NCBI RefSeq assembly: GCF_036013975.1
Contig: NZ_CP107904.1
Location: forward strand, 7,039,001-7,103,000
Length of the DNA: 64,000 nucleotides
Reading direction: 5' to 3'
DNA from: Kitasatospora sp. NBC_00458
GTDB taxonomy: Bacteria; Actinomycetota; Actinomycetes; Streptomycetales; Streptomycetaceae
Position numbers and translations under genes: made by a program. How positions within the stretch are numbered: the first letter of the stretch is position 1; the number at the start of each line of letters is the position of its first letter. This document shows positions 1-8,475 of this stretch, in pieces. The notes beneath the pieces were generated by a model. The model made no database searches, was not told the DNA's origin, and saw only the letters and a list, made by a program, of their open reading frames with translations.

Positions 1-1
1 C

Positions 2-1765
2 GTCACCGACGCCGTGCACGCCGCCGGGGGCCGGATCGCGCTCCAGATCCTGCACTTCGGCCGCTACGCCTACCACCCCGACCTGGTCGCCCCCAGCGCC
101 GTCCAGGCCCCGATCAGCCCGTACCCGCCGCGCGCCCTCACCGCCGACGAGGTCGAGCGGACCATCGAGGACTTCGCCCGCTGCGCCGCCCTCGCCCGCC
201 GCGCGGGCTACGACGGCGTCGAGGTCATGGGCTCCGAGGGCTACCTGATCAACGAGTTCATCGCCGCGGCCACCAACCACCGCGAGGACGAGTGGGGCGG
301 CCCGTACGAGAACCGGATGCGCTTCCCGGTCGAGATCGTCCGCCGGGTCCGCGAGCGGGTCGGACCCGACTTCATCCTGATCTACCGCCTCTCCATGCTC
401 GACCTCGTCCCCGGCGGATCCACCCTCCCCGAGGTCGTGCGGCTCGCCCGGGCCGTCGAGGAGGCCGGCGCCACCATCATCAACACCGGCATCGGCTGGC
501 ACGAGGCGCGCATCCCCACCATCGCCGCCTCCGTGCCGCGCGGCGCCTTCGCCTGGGTCACCCGGAAGGTGATGGGCTCGGTCGGCATCCCGCTGGTCAC
601 CTCCAACCGCATCAACACCCCCGAGCTCGCCGAGCGGCTGCTCGCCGACGGGTACGCCGACCTGGTCTCCCTCGCCCGCCCGCTGCTCGCGGACGCCGAC
701 TTCGTCGCCAAGGCCCGCGACGGCCGCGCCGACGCCGTCAACACCTGCATCGGCTGCAACCAGGCCTGCCTCGACCACACCTTCAGCGGGAAGACCACCT
801 CCTGCCTGGTCAACCCGCGCGCCTGCCACGAGACCGAACTCGTCCTCGCCCCGACCAGGACGCGCAAGCGCATCGGCGTCGTCGGCGCCGGACCGGCCGG
901 CCTCGCGTTCGCCGTCTCCGCCGCCGAACGCGGCCACGCCGTCACGCTGTTCGACGCCGCCGACACCATCGGCGGACAGCTGGACGTCGCCCGGCGGATC
1001 CCCGGCAAGGAGGAGTTCGACGAGACCATCCGCTACTACCGCACCCGGCTCGCCGAACTCGGCGTCGAGCAGCGGCTCGGCGCCCTGGTGGAGGCGCCGG
1101 AGCTCGCCGCCGAGGCCTTCGACGAGGTCGTCCTCGCCACCGGCGTCACCCCGCGGATCCCCGCCGACCTCCCGGGCGTCGACCACCCGAGCGTGCTCGG
1201 CTACCTCGACGTGCTGCGCGACGGCGCGCCCGTCGGCGAGCGCGTCGCCGTCGTCGGGGCGGGCGGCATCGGCTTCGACGTCGCCGAGTACCTCACCGAC
1301 CAGGGCGACGAGGCGAGCCTCAACCCGTCCGTCCACCAGCGCAAGTGGGGCATCGACCCGGAGTACCGCGAACGCGGCGGCCTCGCCCGGCCCGAGCGGC
1401 CCGCGCCCCCGCGCCGGGTCCACCTCCTCCAGCGCCGGACCGGCAAGGTCGGCGCCGGTCTCGGCAAGACCACCGGGTGGATCCACCGCGCCGAACTCAA
1501 GCACCGCGGCGTCACCACGGTCGCCGGCGCCCGGTACGACCTCATCGACGACGCCGGACTCCACTTCACCCTCGACGGTGAACCGCAGCTGCTCCCCGTC
1601 GACACCGTCGTCCTCTGCACCGGCCAGGAACCGCGCCGCGACCTCGACGCCGCACTGCGCGCCCTCGGCATCGTCCCGCACCTGATCGGCGGGGCCGACG
1701 AGGCCGCCGAGCTCGACGCCAAGCGGGCGATCAAGCAGGGAACCGAGCTGGCCGCCGCGCTCTGA
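2..1765 (+). CDS. fadH: 2,4-dienoyl-CoA reductase FadH (5' end outside window)
   Basis: NADPH-dependent 2,4-dienoyl-CoA reductase of unsaturated fatty-acid beta-oxidation. The open frame runs off the left edge, so the N-terminal part of the FMN TIM barrel is missing; the first internal GTG at 14 is not a credible start. Visible: the rest of the Old-Yellow-Enzyme barrel (motif NRMRFPVEIVRRVRE), the 4Fe-4S cysteine cluster CIGCNQAC...CLVNPRACHE that is diagnostic of FadH, then an FAD/NAD(P) Rossmann segment GVVGAGPAGLAFA and a second one VAVVGAGGIGFDVAEYL. Length and domain order after the cut match E. coli FadH. It stands alone here and is followed by a hairpin. The family call is secure. Confidence 0.95.
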   Translation, partial: VTDAVHAAGGRIALQILHFGRYAYHPDLVAPSAVQAPISPYPPRALTADEVERTIEDFARCAALARRAGYDGVEVMGSEGYLINEFIAAATNHREDEWGGPYENRMRFPVEIVRRVRERVGPDFILIYRLSMLDLVPGGSTLPEVVRLARAVEEAGATIINTGIGWHEARIPTIAASVPRGAFAWVTRKVMGSVGIPLVTSNRINTPELAERLLADGYADLVSLARPLLADADFVAKARDGRADAVNTCIGCNQACLDHTFSGKTTSCLVNPRACHETELVLAPTRTRKRIGVVGAGPAGLAFAVSAAERGHAVTLFDAADTIGGQLDVARRIPGKEEFDETIRYYRTRLAELGVEQRLGALVEAPELAAEAFDEVVLATGVTPRIPADLPGVDHPSVLGYLDVLRDGAPVGERVAVVGAGGIGFDVAEYLTDQGDEASLNPSVHQRKWGIDPEYRERGGLARPERPAPPRRVHLLQRRTGKVGAGLGKTTGWIHRAELKHRGVTTVAGARYDLIDDAGLHFTLDGEPQLLPVDTVVLCTGQEPRRDLDAALRALGIVPHLIGGADEAAELDAKRAIKQGTELAAAL

Positions 1766-1772
1766 CCCCCGC

Positions 1773-1799
1773 CGCAGGAGGCGTGCGGCGCCTCCTGCG
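1773..1799 (+). terminator. hairpin after fadH
   Basis: Perfect 11-bp inverted repeat (cgcaggaggcg / cgcctcctgcg) with a 5-nt loop, starting 7 nt after the fadH stop. No T-run follows, as is usual in high-GC actinomycetes. Confidence 0.65.
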
Positions 1800-1839
1800 A
1801 CGTCCCGGGTCGTGCCGGGGCACGGCCTAGGATCGACCC

Positions 1840-2520
1840 ATGTCGCTGCCGCACGCCATCCTCACCGCCCTGCTGGAGAAGCCGTCCTCGGGGCTGGAGC
1901 TGACCCGGCGGTTCGACAGGTCGATCGGCTTCTTCTGGTCCGCCACCCACCAGCAGATCTACCGTGAGCTCGGCCGGCTGGAGACGTCCGGGCTGATCAG
2001 GGCGCTCCCGCAGACCGGGCCGGTGCGCGGCCAGAAGAAGGAGTACGAGGTCCTGCCCGCCGGCCGCGCCGAACTCGAACGGTGGACGGCCGGCGCGGAC
2101 GCCCCCAAGACCGTCAGGGAGCCGCTGCTGCTGCGGCTGCGGGCCGCCGCCGTGGTCGGAACGGCCGGGCTGGAGGCCGAACTCCACCGGCACCTCGCCC
2201 TGCACCGGGCGCAGTTGGCCGACTACCAGGAGATCGAGCGGCGCGACTTCCCGCCGGGGCCGGAAGTCGACCCCGACCCGCTGCAGCACGCCGTGCTGCG
2301 GGCCGGCATCGGGCTGGAGGCCTTCTGGGTGCAGTGGCTCGCCGAGACCCTCGCCACGCTGCCGCCCGACGGTTCCGGTGCTCCCGGTGCTCCTGGAGGT
2401 TCCGGCGCTCCCGGCGGGCCGGGCGGCCCCTCCGGCCCCGGCGGCTCCTCCGGCCCCGGTGGCGCGGCCGCCGGATCCACCGCCCGGACGCCCGCCGAGA
2501 CGGCCGTCAACCCCTCCTGA
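1840..2520 (+). CDS. PadR-family transcriptional regulator
   Basis: Winged-helix repressor of the PadR family, 226 aa. The N-terminus (MSLPHAILTALLEKPSSGLE, then RRFDRSIGFFWSATHQQIYREL) is the typical PadR DNA-binding domain, followed by the helical Vir-type C-terminal dimerisation domain up to about residue 175 (AETLATLPPD). Odd: the last ~50 residues are a Gly/Pro/Ser/Ala collagen-like stretch (GAPGGSGAPGGPGGPSGPGG) encoded by short repeats at 2378-2467, which the family normally lacks; it is probably disordered. No adjacent divergent transporter that it might control is obvious, and the ligand is unknown. Confidence 0.9.
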   Translation: MSLPHAILTALLEKPSSGLELTRRFDRSIGFFWSATHQQIYRELGRLETSGLIRALPQTGPVRGQKKEYEVLPAGRAELERWTAGADAPKTVREPLLLRLRAAAVVGTAGLEAELHRHLALHRAQLADYQEIERRDFPPGPEVDPDPLQHAVLRAGIGLEAFWVQWLAETLATLPPDGSGAPGAPGGSGAPGGPGGPSGPGGSSGPGGAAAGSTARTPAETAVNPS

Positions 2521-2610
2521 CCTGCGGATCCGCCCTCCGGGCGGGCGGGTGCCGGGGCGCGGTGGGAGACTGGACGTCCGTCCCTGCCCGCACTCACGAC
2601 CGGGGGCCGC

Positions 2611-3510
2611 ATGTCTCTCCCGAGGCCTTTTCCCGCCCTGACGGCCGCGGTCGCCACCGCCGTGCTGACCCTCGGCGCCGCCGGGTTCGCCGCAGGCCCA
2701 CCGCTCGCGCCGCCCGCGACCACTGCGGCCGGGGCGACCGCGGGGGCCACCGTCGCGGCCACCGTGGCGGCCGCCCCGGACCGTGCGGCCGCGGCCCCGG
2801 CCGCCGCACAGCTGCCCACCGACGAGCAGCTCAGGGCGGCCCTGCTCACCGTCGACGACCTGGGACCGGACTTCACCGAGATCCCGGCCGGCGCGAGCCC
2901 CTCGCCCGAGAGCGGCGCCTCCCCGGTGGCCGGCTGCGACGCGCTCCGCGCGCTGCTGAACCGGGAGACGGCGCAGGGACCGGCCGGACGCCCGCACCAG
3001 GGCGTCGAGTTCGAGGGCCCCACCGGCAACCCGCTGGTCACCGAGTCGCTCACGGCGGAGGAACCGGAGCGCCTCACCGCCGACTTCGCGACCGTCACCT
3101 CGGCGTTCACCGAGTGCCACAGCCTCACCTTCAACGACGACACCGGCACCGCCGTGACCTTCACCGTCACCCCGATCGCCCTCGGCGACCGGCCCGGCGC
3201 CCCGGCCGTGCGGCTGGACGGCGAGCTGGAGGGGATCCCGCTCAACGGCTACCTCGGCGTCGAACGCCTCGGTGACGTCGCGCTCTCCTACGGCTTCTTC
3301 CAGCGGGACTCCTCCTCCTCGCAACTCGCCTCCCTCTTCTACCGCGCCGCCGTCGCCAAGGCCGAACGCACCCTCGGCGCTCCGGCGGGCTCCACGGCGG
3401 CCCCCACCGCCCCGGGCACGCCGTCGACGCCGTCCGCGCCGGGCACGCCGTCCCTGCCGTCCGCCCCGCAGACGCCGCCCACCCCGGGTGCCCCGTCCGC
3501 GGCCGTCTGA
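2611..3510 (+). CDS. secreted protein of unknown function
   Basis: 299-aa exported protein. MSLPRPFPALTAAVATAVL begins a Sec-type signal peptide, followed by an Ala/Thr-rich low-complexity spacer to about residue 70. The folded core (LLTVDDLGPDFTEIPAG ... SYGFFQRDSSSSQLASLFY) contains two cysteines (VAGCDAL and FTECHSL) likely to form a disulfide. The C-terminal ~55 residues are Pro/Ala/Ser repeats (TPSAPGTPSLPSAP), perhaps a cell-wall spacer. The layout resembles actinobacterial extracellular sensor-domain proteins, but I do not recognise a named family. Start ATG follows the last GC-rich spacer; the next gene is also exported. Confidence 0.75.
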   Translation: MSLPRPFPALTAAVATAVLTLGAAGFAAGPPLAPPATTAAGATAGATVAATVAAAPDRAAAAPAAAQLPTDEQLRAALLTVDDLGPDFTEIPAGASPSPESGASPVAGCDALRALLNRETAQGPAGRPHQGVEFEGPTGNPLVTESLTAEEPERLTADFATVTSAFTECHSLTFNDDTGTAVTFTVTPIALGDRPGAPAVRLDGELEGIPLNGYLGVERLGDVALSYGFFQRDSSSSQLASLFYRAAVAKAERTLGAPAGSTAAPTAPGTPSTPSAPGTPSLPSAPQTPPTPGAPSAAV

Positions 3511-3607
3511 CGGACCGCCGCCCGGCCTCCCCCGCTACCCGGCGGCGCTGCCGCCCGGACCCCACGGCTCCCTGGCGCGGCCGTGCCCCGCGGGCCACAA
3601 TGCGGGC

Positions 3608-4015
3608 ATGCGCAAACGGCTCCTGGCCGGTCTGGCGGGCCTGTTCACGGTGGCGGCGTCGGCGGCGGCGTGCGGTGGGCCCGCAGGGCCGGCCCCGCCG
3701 TCCGCCGCCGCGCCGCGGACGCCCGCCGCCTCGCCGTCCCCGCCGCCGTTCGACCCGCTGGAGGACTGCGTCCTGAGCATCGAACCCTGGCTGCGGACGT
3801 ACCTCGACGGCGGCACGGACCTCGGCGACTACCAGGAGATGGGCCTCTCCGGCGCACAGGGCGGCGCGCTGCGCGAACTCCAGCGGCAGGCCGCGGCGTT
3901 GAAGGCGCAGGGACCGCTGCCGCCGGACTGGGCCGCCACCGAGGTCCGCCGGGCCTGCACCGCGATCGTCGCGGCCAGGGCCACCATGACCGCGAAGCCG
4001 ACGGGCTGGCCCTGA
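3608..4015 (+). CDS. small lipoprotein
   Basis: 135-aa lipoprotein of unknown function. MRKRLLAGLAGLFTVAASAA precedes a cysteine, giving a good lipobox (SAAAC) after a charged n-region and hydrophobic core. A Pro/Ala/Ser linker is followed by a short helical domain (CVLSIEPWLRTYLDGGTDLG ... ATEVRRACTAIVAARATM) with two further cysteines. The frame stays open upstream to 3272 but only the ATG at 3608 gives a proper signal peptide. Confidence 0.75.
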   Translation: MRKRLLAGLAGLFTVAASAAACGGPAGPAPPSAAAPRTPAASPSPPPFDPLEDCVLSIEPWLRTYLDGGTDLGDYQEMGLSGAQGGALRELQRQAAALKAQGPLPPDWAATEVRRACTAIVAARATMTAKPTGWP

Positions 4016-4355
4016 CCGGATCGGCCGGGCCCCGTCGCCGTCGGCCGCCCCTGGGGCCGCTTCCCGTTCGGGCCCGCGGCCACTACCCTTTCGGACTCGC
4101 GGTGGCTTCCCGTTCGGGTCCGCCTCCGCCGGACGGTCGCGGGTACGCCGTCCGATGACGGGCCGTCAGTGACGCTCGCGCCCCCGTGGACACCGGGATC
4201 CGGCCGGGGCCGGAAGGCGAGCCGGGGGCCAACCACAGCCCTGAACAGGGGGTTTGCCCCCGGACGGTTCGGAGGACGGCCCCAGCGCGGCCCGCGGCCG
4301 CCCCGCGTGATGATCACTCCCGCCCAGCGGAACACCGGACTCAGGAGTGATCGGC
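4016..4355. other. intergenic region with a 14-nt direct repeat
   Basis: 340 bp without a convincing gene. It holds two exact copies of gcttcccgttcggg at 4059-4072 and 4105-4118 (46 bp apart, same strand), and the ribosome-binding site aggag (4343-4347) of the next gene. No clear terminator or promoter was recognised. Confidence 0.5.
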
Positions 4356-5747
4356 ATGACCACGCACACGAAGACGATCGGACGACGGGGCCTGTTCGCC
4401 GCGACGGCGGCGCTCGGGGCCACCGCCCTGCTGGCCCCGGCGGCCTTCGCCGCACCCGCCACCGGAGCCGAGCCCGCGTCCCCCGGTGCCGCGTCCCCCG
4501 GCGCCACGGCGTCCGACGGCCGGCAGGCCGCCGCCCTGCGCGCCCTGGAGCGCGCCGCCCAGCCCCTGCGCTCCACGGAGCCGGGCGGACGCACCACCGA
4601 CCTGCGGGCGTTGGGCGCGATGATCGGGGACGCCCGGGTGGTCGGCCTGGGCGAGGCGACCCACGGTTCGCACCAGTTCTTCGCGATGAAGGAACGCGTC
4701 TTCCGCTACCTCGTCGAGGAGAAGGGCTTCACCACCTTCTCCCTGGAGATGAGCTGGACGGCCGGGCTGCGGATCGACGAGTACGTCCAGGGCGGCCCCG
4801 GCGACGCCCGGCGGACGGCGAAGGAGGCGCTGGCCGGATCACCCTGGGAGCGCGAGGAGTTCGTCAGCCTCATCGGCTGGATGCGGCGGTACAACGACCG
4901 GCACCCGGACCGGAGGGTCCACTTCACGGGCAACGACGTCGGAGCGCCGAGGCTCGGCGACGCGGCCTTCGAGCGGGTCACCTCCTACGTCCGTACGGCC
5001 CGCCCCCAGGACCTCGCGCGGATCGAGCGGCTGTACGCGGGCCTGCGCCCCCTGGACGACGTCTTCGCCTACCTGGGCCGGCCCGTCGCCGAGCGGCGCC
5101 ACAACGCCGCCGTCGCCCAGCAGGCCTTCGACCTGCTGACCGCGGGCAAGGGCGCCGGCGGCGACGCCTACGAGTGGGCCGAGCAGCACGCCCGCAACAT
5201 CGTCCAGACCTTCGCGTTCGCGGCCCTCGACCTCTCGGACCCGGAGTCGGTGTCCGCCGCGGAGCACTACCGCGACCGGGCCATGGCGGACAACACCGCC
5301 TGGTGGCAGCGCCGCACCGGCGACCGGATGCTGCTGTCCGCGCACAACGGCCACGTCGGCTACCTGTCCACCGACCCGGTGATGTACCCGACGACCCAGG
5401 GCGTCTACCTGCGCGACGCCTTCGGACGGGACTACGCCGCCATCGGCTTCACCTTCGACCGGGGGGCGTTCCTCACCGGGACCGACCTCGGCGGGGCCTG
5501 GCACGCGGTCACCGTTCCGGCGGCCACCCCGGACATGCAGGAGTACACCCTCGACCGGGTCCGGTACCGCGACTACTACCTCGACCTGCGGACGCTGTCG
5601 GCGGCGGGCCGGTCCTGGCTCGACACCCCCCGCCCCGTCCACGACGCCGGATCGAGCTTCAAGCAGCCGGCCCCCTCCCTCGCGGTCGGCCGGGCCTACG
5701 ACATCCTGGTCCACCTCCACCAGGTCCACGAGGCCACCAAGCTCTGA
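4356..5747 (+). CDS. erythromycin-esterase-family protein, exported
   Basis: 463-aa protein of the erythromycin esterase/succinoglycan biosynthesis family (PF05139). Diagnostic motifs: GLGEATHGSHQFFAMKERVF near residue 95, the Glu in SLEMSW, FTGNDVGAP, and HNGHVGYLS near residue 330, the His/Glu residues that form the active site. Unlike the cytoplasmic resistance enzymes EreA/EreB it begins with TIGRRGLFAATAALGATALL ending in AFAAPA, a twin-arginine type signal, so it is probably exported. ATG at 4356 is preferred over GTG 4347 because aggag lies 8 nt upstream. Family membership is sure; activity on macrolides is not, as many members have other or unknown substrates. Confidence 0.88.
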   Translation: MTTHTKTIGRRGLFAATAALGATALLAPAAFAAPATGAEPASPGAASPGATASDGRQAAALRALERAAQPLRSTEPGGRTTDLRALGAMIGDARVVGLGEATHGSHQFFAMKERVFRYLVEEKGFTTFSLEMSWTAGLRIDEYVQGGPGDARRTAKEALAGSPWEREEFVSLIGWMRRYNDRHPDRRVHFTGNDVGAPRLGDAAFERVTSYVRTARPQDLARIERLYAGLRPLDDVFAYLGRPVAERRHNAAVAQQAFDLLTAGKGAGGDAYEWAEQHARNIVQTFAFAALDLSDPESVSAAEHYRDRAMADNTAWWQRRTGDRMLLSAHNGHVGYLSTDPVMYPTTQGVYLRDAFGRDYAAIGFTFDRGAFLTGTDLGGAWHAVTVPAATPDMQEYTLDRVRYRDYYLDLRTLSAAGRSWLDTPRPVHDAGSSFKQPAPSLAVGRAYDILVHLHQVHEATKL

Positions 5748-5906
5748 CCCCCAGGGGGTCCGGCGCCGCCGGGGCCCGGCCGGCCCTGCCCCGTGCCCGG
5801 AGCCGCCCGTACGATGACGAGCAGTCGGTCGGCCGGACCGGGCGGGGGCGGGGGCGGCGCGCGGACGGAACGGTGCCGCGGGGGGCTGCCGCGGGACGGG
5901 GGAGCG

Positions 5907-6362
5907 ATGAGCGAGGAGAGCCCGGGCACGGACGCCGGGAGTACCGGGCCACTGCCCGCGGCACCGGTGCACCTGCCCGGTGACCCGACGCCGGTTCCGG
6001 CGGGGAGGGAAGGCGGCGGCTGCCTGGGCGCGATCGGCAGAACGGTGCGCGACCTCGTCCTGGAACTGGTCGGGGAGGTGGTCCTCGGCCTGGTGCTGGC
6101 GGTGCTCACCACCGCGTCGCTCGCGGGCGCCTTCGTCCTCGCCGTGCTCGCGCACCGGCAGAGCCCCGCCCTCGCCTACGCGCTGGGCGCCCTCGCGGTG
6201 GCCGTCGTCGCCCTCGGGATCAGGCAGCTGCGCCGACCGCGCGAGCAGCGCGGCCGGGCGGGCCGGATCCTCGGCTCCGTCACCTCGGTGCTGGGGGTGT
6301 GGCTGATGCTCTGCGTCGGCTACGCCTCGCTGAGCGAAGCCCTGGACCTGGCCACGTTCTGA
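5907..6362 (+). CDS. small membrane protein
   Basis: 151 aa. A Pro/Gly-rich N-terminal ~40 residues is followed by three hydrophobic segments (LVGEVVLGLVLAVLTTASL, SPALAYALGALAVAVVALGI, ILGSVTSVLGVWLMLCVGYA) separated by an Arg-rich loop. No family recognised. ATG 5907 follows gggggag; the frame is open upstream but that part has no coding character. Confidence 0.65.
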   Translation: MSEESPGTDAGSTGPLPAAPVHLPGDPTPVPAGREGGGCLGAIGRTVRDLVLELVGEVVLGLVLAVLTTASLAGAFVLAVLAHRQSPALAYALGALAVAVVALGIRQLRRPREQRGRAGRILGSVTSVLGVWLMLCVGYASLSEALDLATF

Positions 6363-6440
6363 CCGGCCCCCGCCCGGGCGCCTGCCAGTCTCCCCGGCCC
6401 CATGCCGTCCCGCCCGGCCGCCCGGGCGCGCTCAGGGCAC

Positions 6441-7094
6441 TCAGGCGCTCGGGCCGACCGTGTCCCGTCGGCGCCCCACCGCCCGGGCGACGCGCCGTTC
6501 CAGGGCGGCCCGCCGCTCCGGCCACTCCTCGGCGGTGATCGAGAACATCGCCGAGTCGCGCAAGCGGCCGTTCTCGCCCGGCGCCCACGAGGGGGACCAG
6601 TTGCGGAGCACGCCCTCGAAGGAGGCCCCCACCGAGGCGATGGCGGCGCGCGAACGGGCGTTGCGGGCATCGGTCTTGAGGTCGACGCGGGCCACCCGCC
6701 AGACCTCGAACGCGTGCCGGAACAGCAGGTACTTGGCCTCGGCGTTCAGCCCGGTGCCCTGCGCGGCGGCGGCCAGCCACGTCCAGCCGATCTCGACCGC
6801 GCAGAGCCCCTCGCCGGACGGCCAGGGCCGCGGGTCCCAGAACGCGGTGGCGCCGACGGCGCGGCCCGACTCCCGGTCGATCTGCGCGTACGGGGCGAGC
6901 CGACCGGTGGCGGCCCGGGCGAGCTGGGCGTCGACGTAGCCGGCGACCTCGTCGGGCCCCGGCACCCAGGTGAGGCCGAAGGACCCGCGTTCCTCCGCGA
7001 CCGCCGCGGCGAGGTCCGGCACGTGTCCGTGGCCGAGCGGTTCCAGCCGGACGAGGGTGCCGTCCAGCGGCGGTGCGTCGAGCGGGAAGGTCAT
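6441..7094 (-). CDS. GNAT N-acetyltransferase (RimJ/RimL type)
   Basis: 217-aa acetyltransferase. It starts MTFPLDAPPLDGTLVRLEPL and has the GNAT acetyl-CoA fold with GWTWLAAAAQGTGLNAEAKY and the RVDLKTDARNARSRAAIASV region typical of RimJ/RimL-like enzymes that modify N-termini or small molecules. The start codon overlaps the stop of the short upstream NmrA-like ORF by 4 nt (ATGA). Substrate unknown. Confidence 0.9.
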   Translation of the reverse strand: MTFPLDAPPLDGTLVRLEPLGHGHVPDLAAAVAEERGSFGLTWVPGPDEVAGYVDAQLARAATGRLAPYAQIDRESGRAVGATAFWDPRPWPSGEGLCAVEIGWTWLAAAAQGTGLNAEAKYLLFRHAFEVWRVARVDLKTDARNARSRAAIASVGASFEGVLRNWSPSWAPGENGRLRDSAMFSITAEEWPERRAALERRVARAVGRRRDTVGPSA

Positions 7095-7396
7095 GGTCGG
7101 TTCTCCGTCCGGACGGTCGTGGCACGCGCGAGCAGGGTGCGGACGGTGGCGGCGGGCGGGGCCGCCGGGCGGCCCGGGAGGCGGCCGAGGTCCGGTGACC
7201 GCCGCTCCGACGCGCCTGCACGCACCCGGGGTTCGGGGAGCCGGGCGGGCCCCGGCGGCGCGTCGGCCGGGTCGGCGTCGCGACGGGCGGCACCCCGCCG
7301 CCGGGCGGCGACCACGGGCACGGCCGGACGGAGGGCGAGGAGGCGGTGGACGACCGGGCGCCCGAGGGCACCGGACGCGGCGGTCACGACGATCAC
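7091..7396 (-). pseudogene. remnant of an NmrA/QOR2-type NAD(P)-binding gene
   Basis: A 101-codon frame whose first 30 residues (VIVVTAASGALGRPVVHRLL) are the beta1-GxxGxxG-alphaA start of an NAD(P)-binding atypical SDR (NmrA/QOR2 family), normally ~280 aa. After VVAARRR the product becomes Arg/Pro/Ala-rich with no Rossmann character. It most likely keeps the original promoter and 5' end of a gene that lost its body by deletion, now running into the GNAT gene by a 4-nt overlap. The alternative is a genuine short coupled ORF. Confidence 0.5.
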
Positions 7397-7403
7397 GGCC
7401 GTA

Positions 7404-7433
7404 ACTGTGCTGAGCGGGGGAGCAGGCGGTCAA
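7404..7433 (-). promoter_or_regulatory. predicted sigma-70-type promoter, leaderless start at 7396
   Basis: On the minus strand TTGACC (7433-7428) and CACAGT (7409-7404) are separated by 18 bp, and the GTG at 7396 lies 7 nt after the -10, so transcription would begin at or next to the start codon. This promoter would drive the NmrA remnant and the GNAT gene. Confidence 0.45.
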
Positions 7434-7564
7434 CAGGATTTCGAAGTGCGGGACGGTGCCGGTCCGTACCCCCGTGACGGGCCGGCACCGTCCCGCGTCG
7501 GCCGTCCTCCGGCCGAACGACCTGCCCGGGCTCGCGGGCTCGCGGGGCCCGGGGCGGCCGCCGG

Positions 7565-8377
7565 TCAGCCGCGCGGGCCGACGTGCAGGGCGAGGCCGTC
7601 CGTGCCGGGCTCCTCCACCCCCGGCAGCAGCCGCATGTCCCGCCCGTAGTCGCCGCCGTCGAGCCGCCGGAAGGGCACCGGCTCGTCGGTGAACAGCCCG
7701 TCCAGCCGCCGCCCGTACTCCTCGGTCAGCTCGGCGAACCGCTCCGGCGTGACGCCCGGCGACCCGTAGACGGCGAACGGTTCGAGCGGCGCGATGCCGG
7801 TGAACCAGAACACGCCGTGCTGCACCGGGAACAGCAGGTCCGCCAGCGGGCCGTGCGCGCCGCGGTCGGTGAACGCCGACTCCCGGGCCCCGGCCGTCAC
7901 GGCCAGCAGCCCGCGCCGCCCGGCCAGCGCGCCCTCGCTGTACGGCGGCGGGACGGCCGGACCGTGCGCGAACTCGAAGGTGAGCACCCGGTCGATCCAG
8001 CCCTTGAGGATCGCCGGCACCGAGAACCACCACATCGGGAACTGCAGCACCACGGCGTCCGCCCGGCGCAGCTTCTCCTGCTCGGCGGCGATGTCCGCCG
8101 AGAGCCGCCCCGCGCGGGTGGCCTCGCCCTGGGCGGCCAGCACGTCCAGCCGCTCGTCCGGCGCGCGGTCCGGGAAGTCGTCGGCGTCCAGCGACGCGTG
8201 CCACTTCATCGCGTACAGGTCGGAGACCTCCACCCGGTGCCCGGCGGCCCGCAGGTGGTCGGCGGCGAACGCGGACAGCGCAGAGGTGAGCGAGCGCGGC
8301 TCGGGGTGCGCGGTGACGAGGAGGACGGTCTTCTGCGGGGCGGACGCGGTCTGCTGCTGCGGCGTGTGCTCGGTCAT
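7565..8377 (-). CDS. NAD(P)H dehydrogenase (quinone), flavodoxin-like fold
   Basis: 270-aa flavoprotein of the NQO1/MdaB family that reduces quinones or other electrophiles with NAD(P)H and FMN/FAD. Core motifs: VLLVTAHPEPRSLTSALSAF at the N-terminus, DLYAMKWHASLDADDFPDR, VVLQFPMWWFSVPAILKGWI and the GRRGLLAVTAGARESAF segment. ATG 8377 follows gaggg. It is transcribed away from the MmyB-like regulator gene at 8476, with a dyad between them; such regulator-oxidoreductase pairs are common in actinomycetes, so the regulator probably controls it. Confidence 0.92.
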   Translation of the reverse strand: MTEHTPQQQTASAPQKTVLLVTAHPEPRSLTSALSAFAADHLRAAGHRVEVSDLYAMKWHASLDADDFPDRAPDERLDVLAAQGEATRAGRLSADIAAEQEKLRRADAVVLQFPMWWFSVPAILKGWIDRVLTFEFAHGPAVPPPYSEGALAGRRGLLAVTAGARESAFTDRGAHGPLADLLFPVQHGVFWFTGIAPLEPFAVYGSPGVTPERFAELTEEYGRRLDGLFTDEPVPFRRLDGGDYGRDMRLLPGVEEPGTDGLALHVGPRG

Positions 8378-8429
8378 GGCACCACCCTCGCGCCGTCCGG
8401 GCCCGGCAGCCAGCACCCTGTGATTCCCG

Positions 8430-8444
8430 AGGAACGCCGTTCCT
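8430..8444. promoter_or_regulatory. dyad in divergent promoter region (likely MmyB-like operator)
   Basis: aggaacg-c-cgttcct, 7-bp perfect arms around one base, midway in the 98-bp gap between the divergent oxidoreductase and regulator genes. A TACTGG box 5 nt before the regulator ATG suggests a leaderless regulator transcript. Confidence 0.5.
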
Positions 8445-8475
8445 GGTACTGCGAGGGCCACCCATACTGGATCGC

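Noticed and set aside
1201..3324. Long minus-strand open frame opposite fadH, PadR and the secreted-protein gene
   Set aside because: It spans three real genes on the other strand, is Gly/Arg/Ala-rich with no domain, and reflects the high GC3 of those genes.
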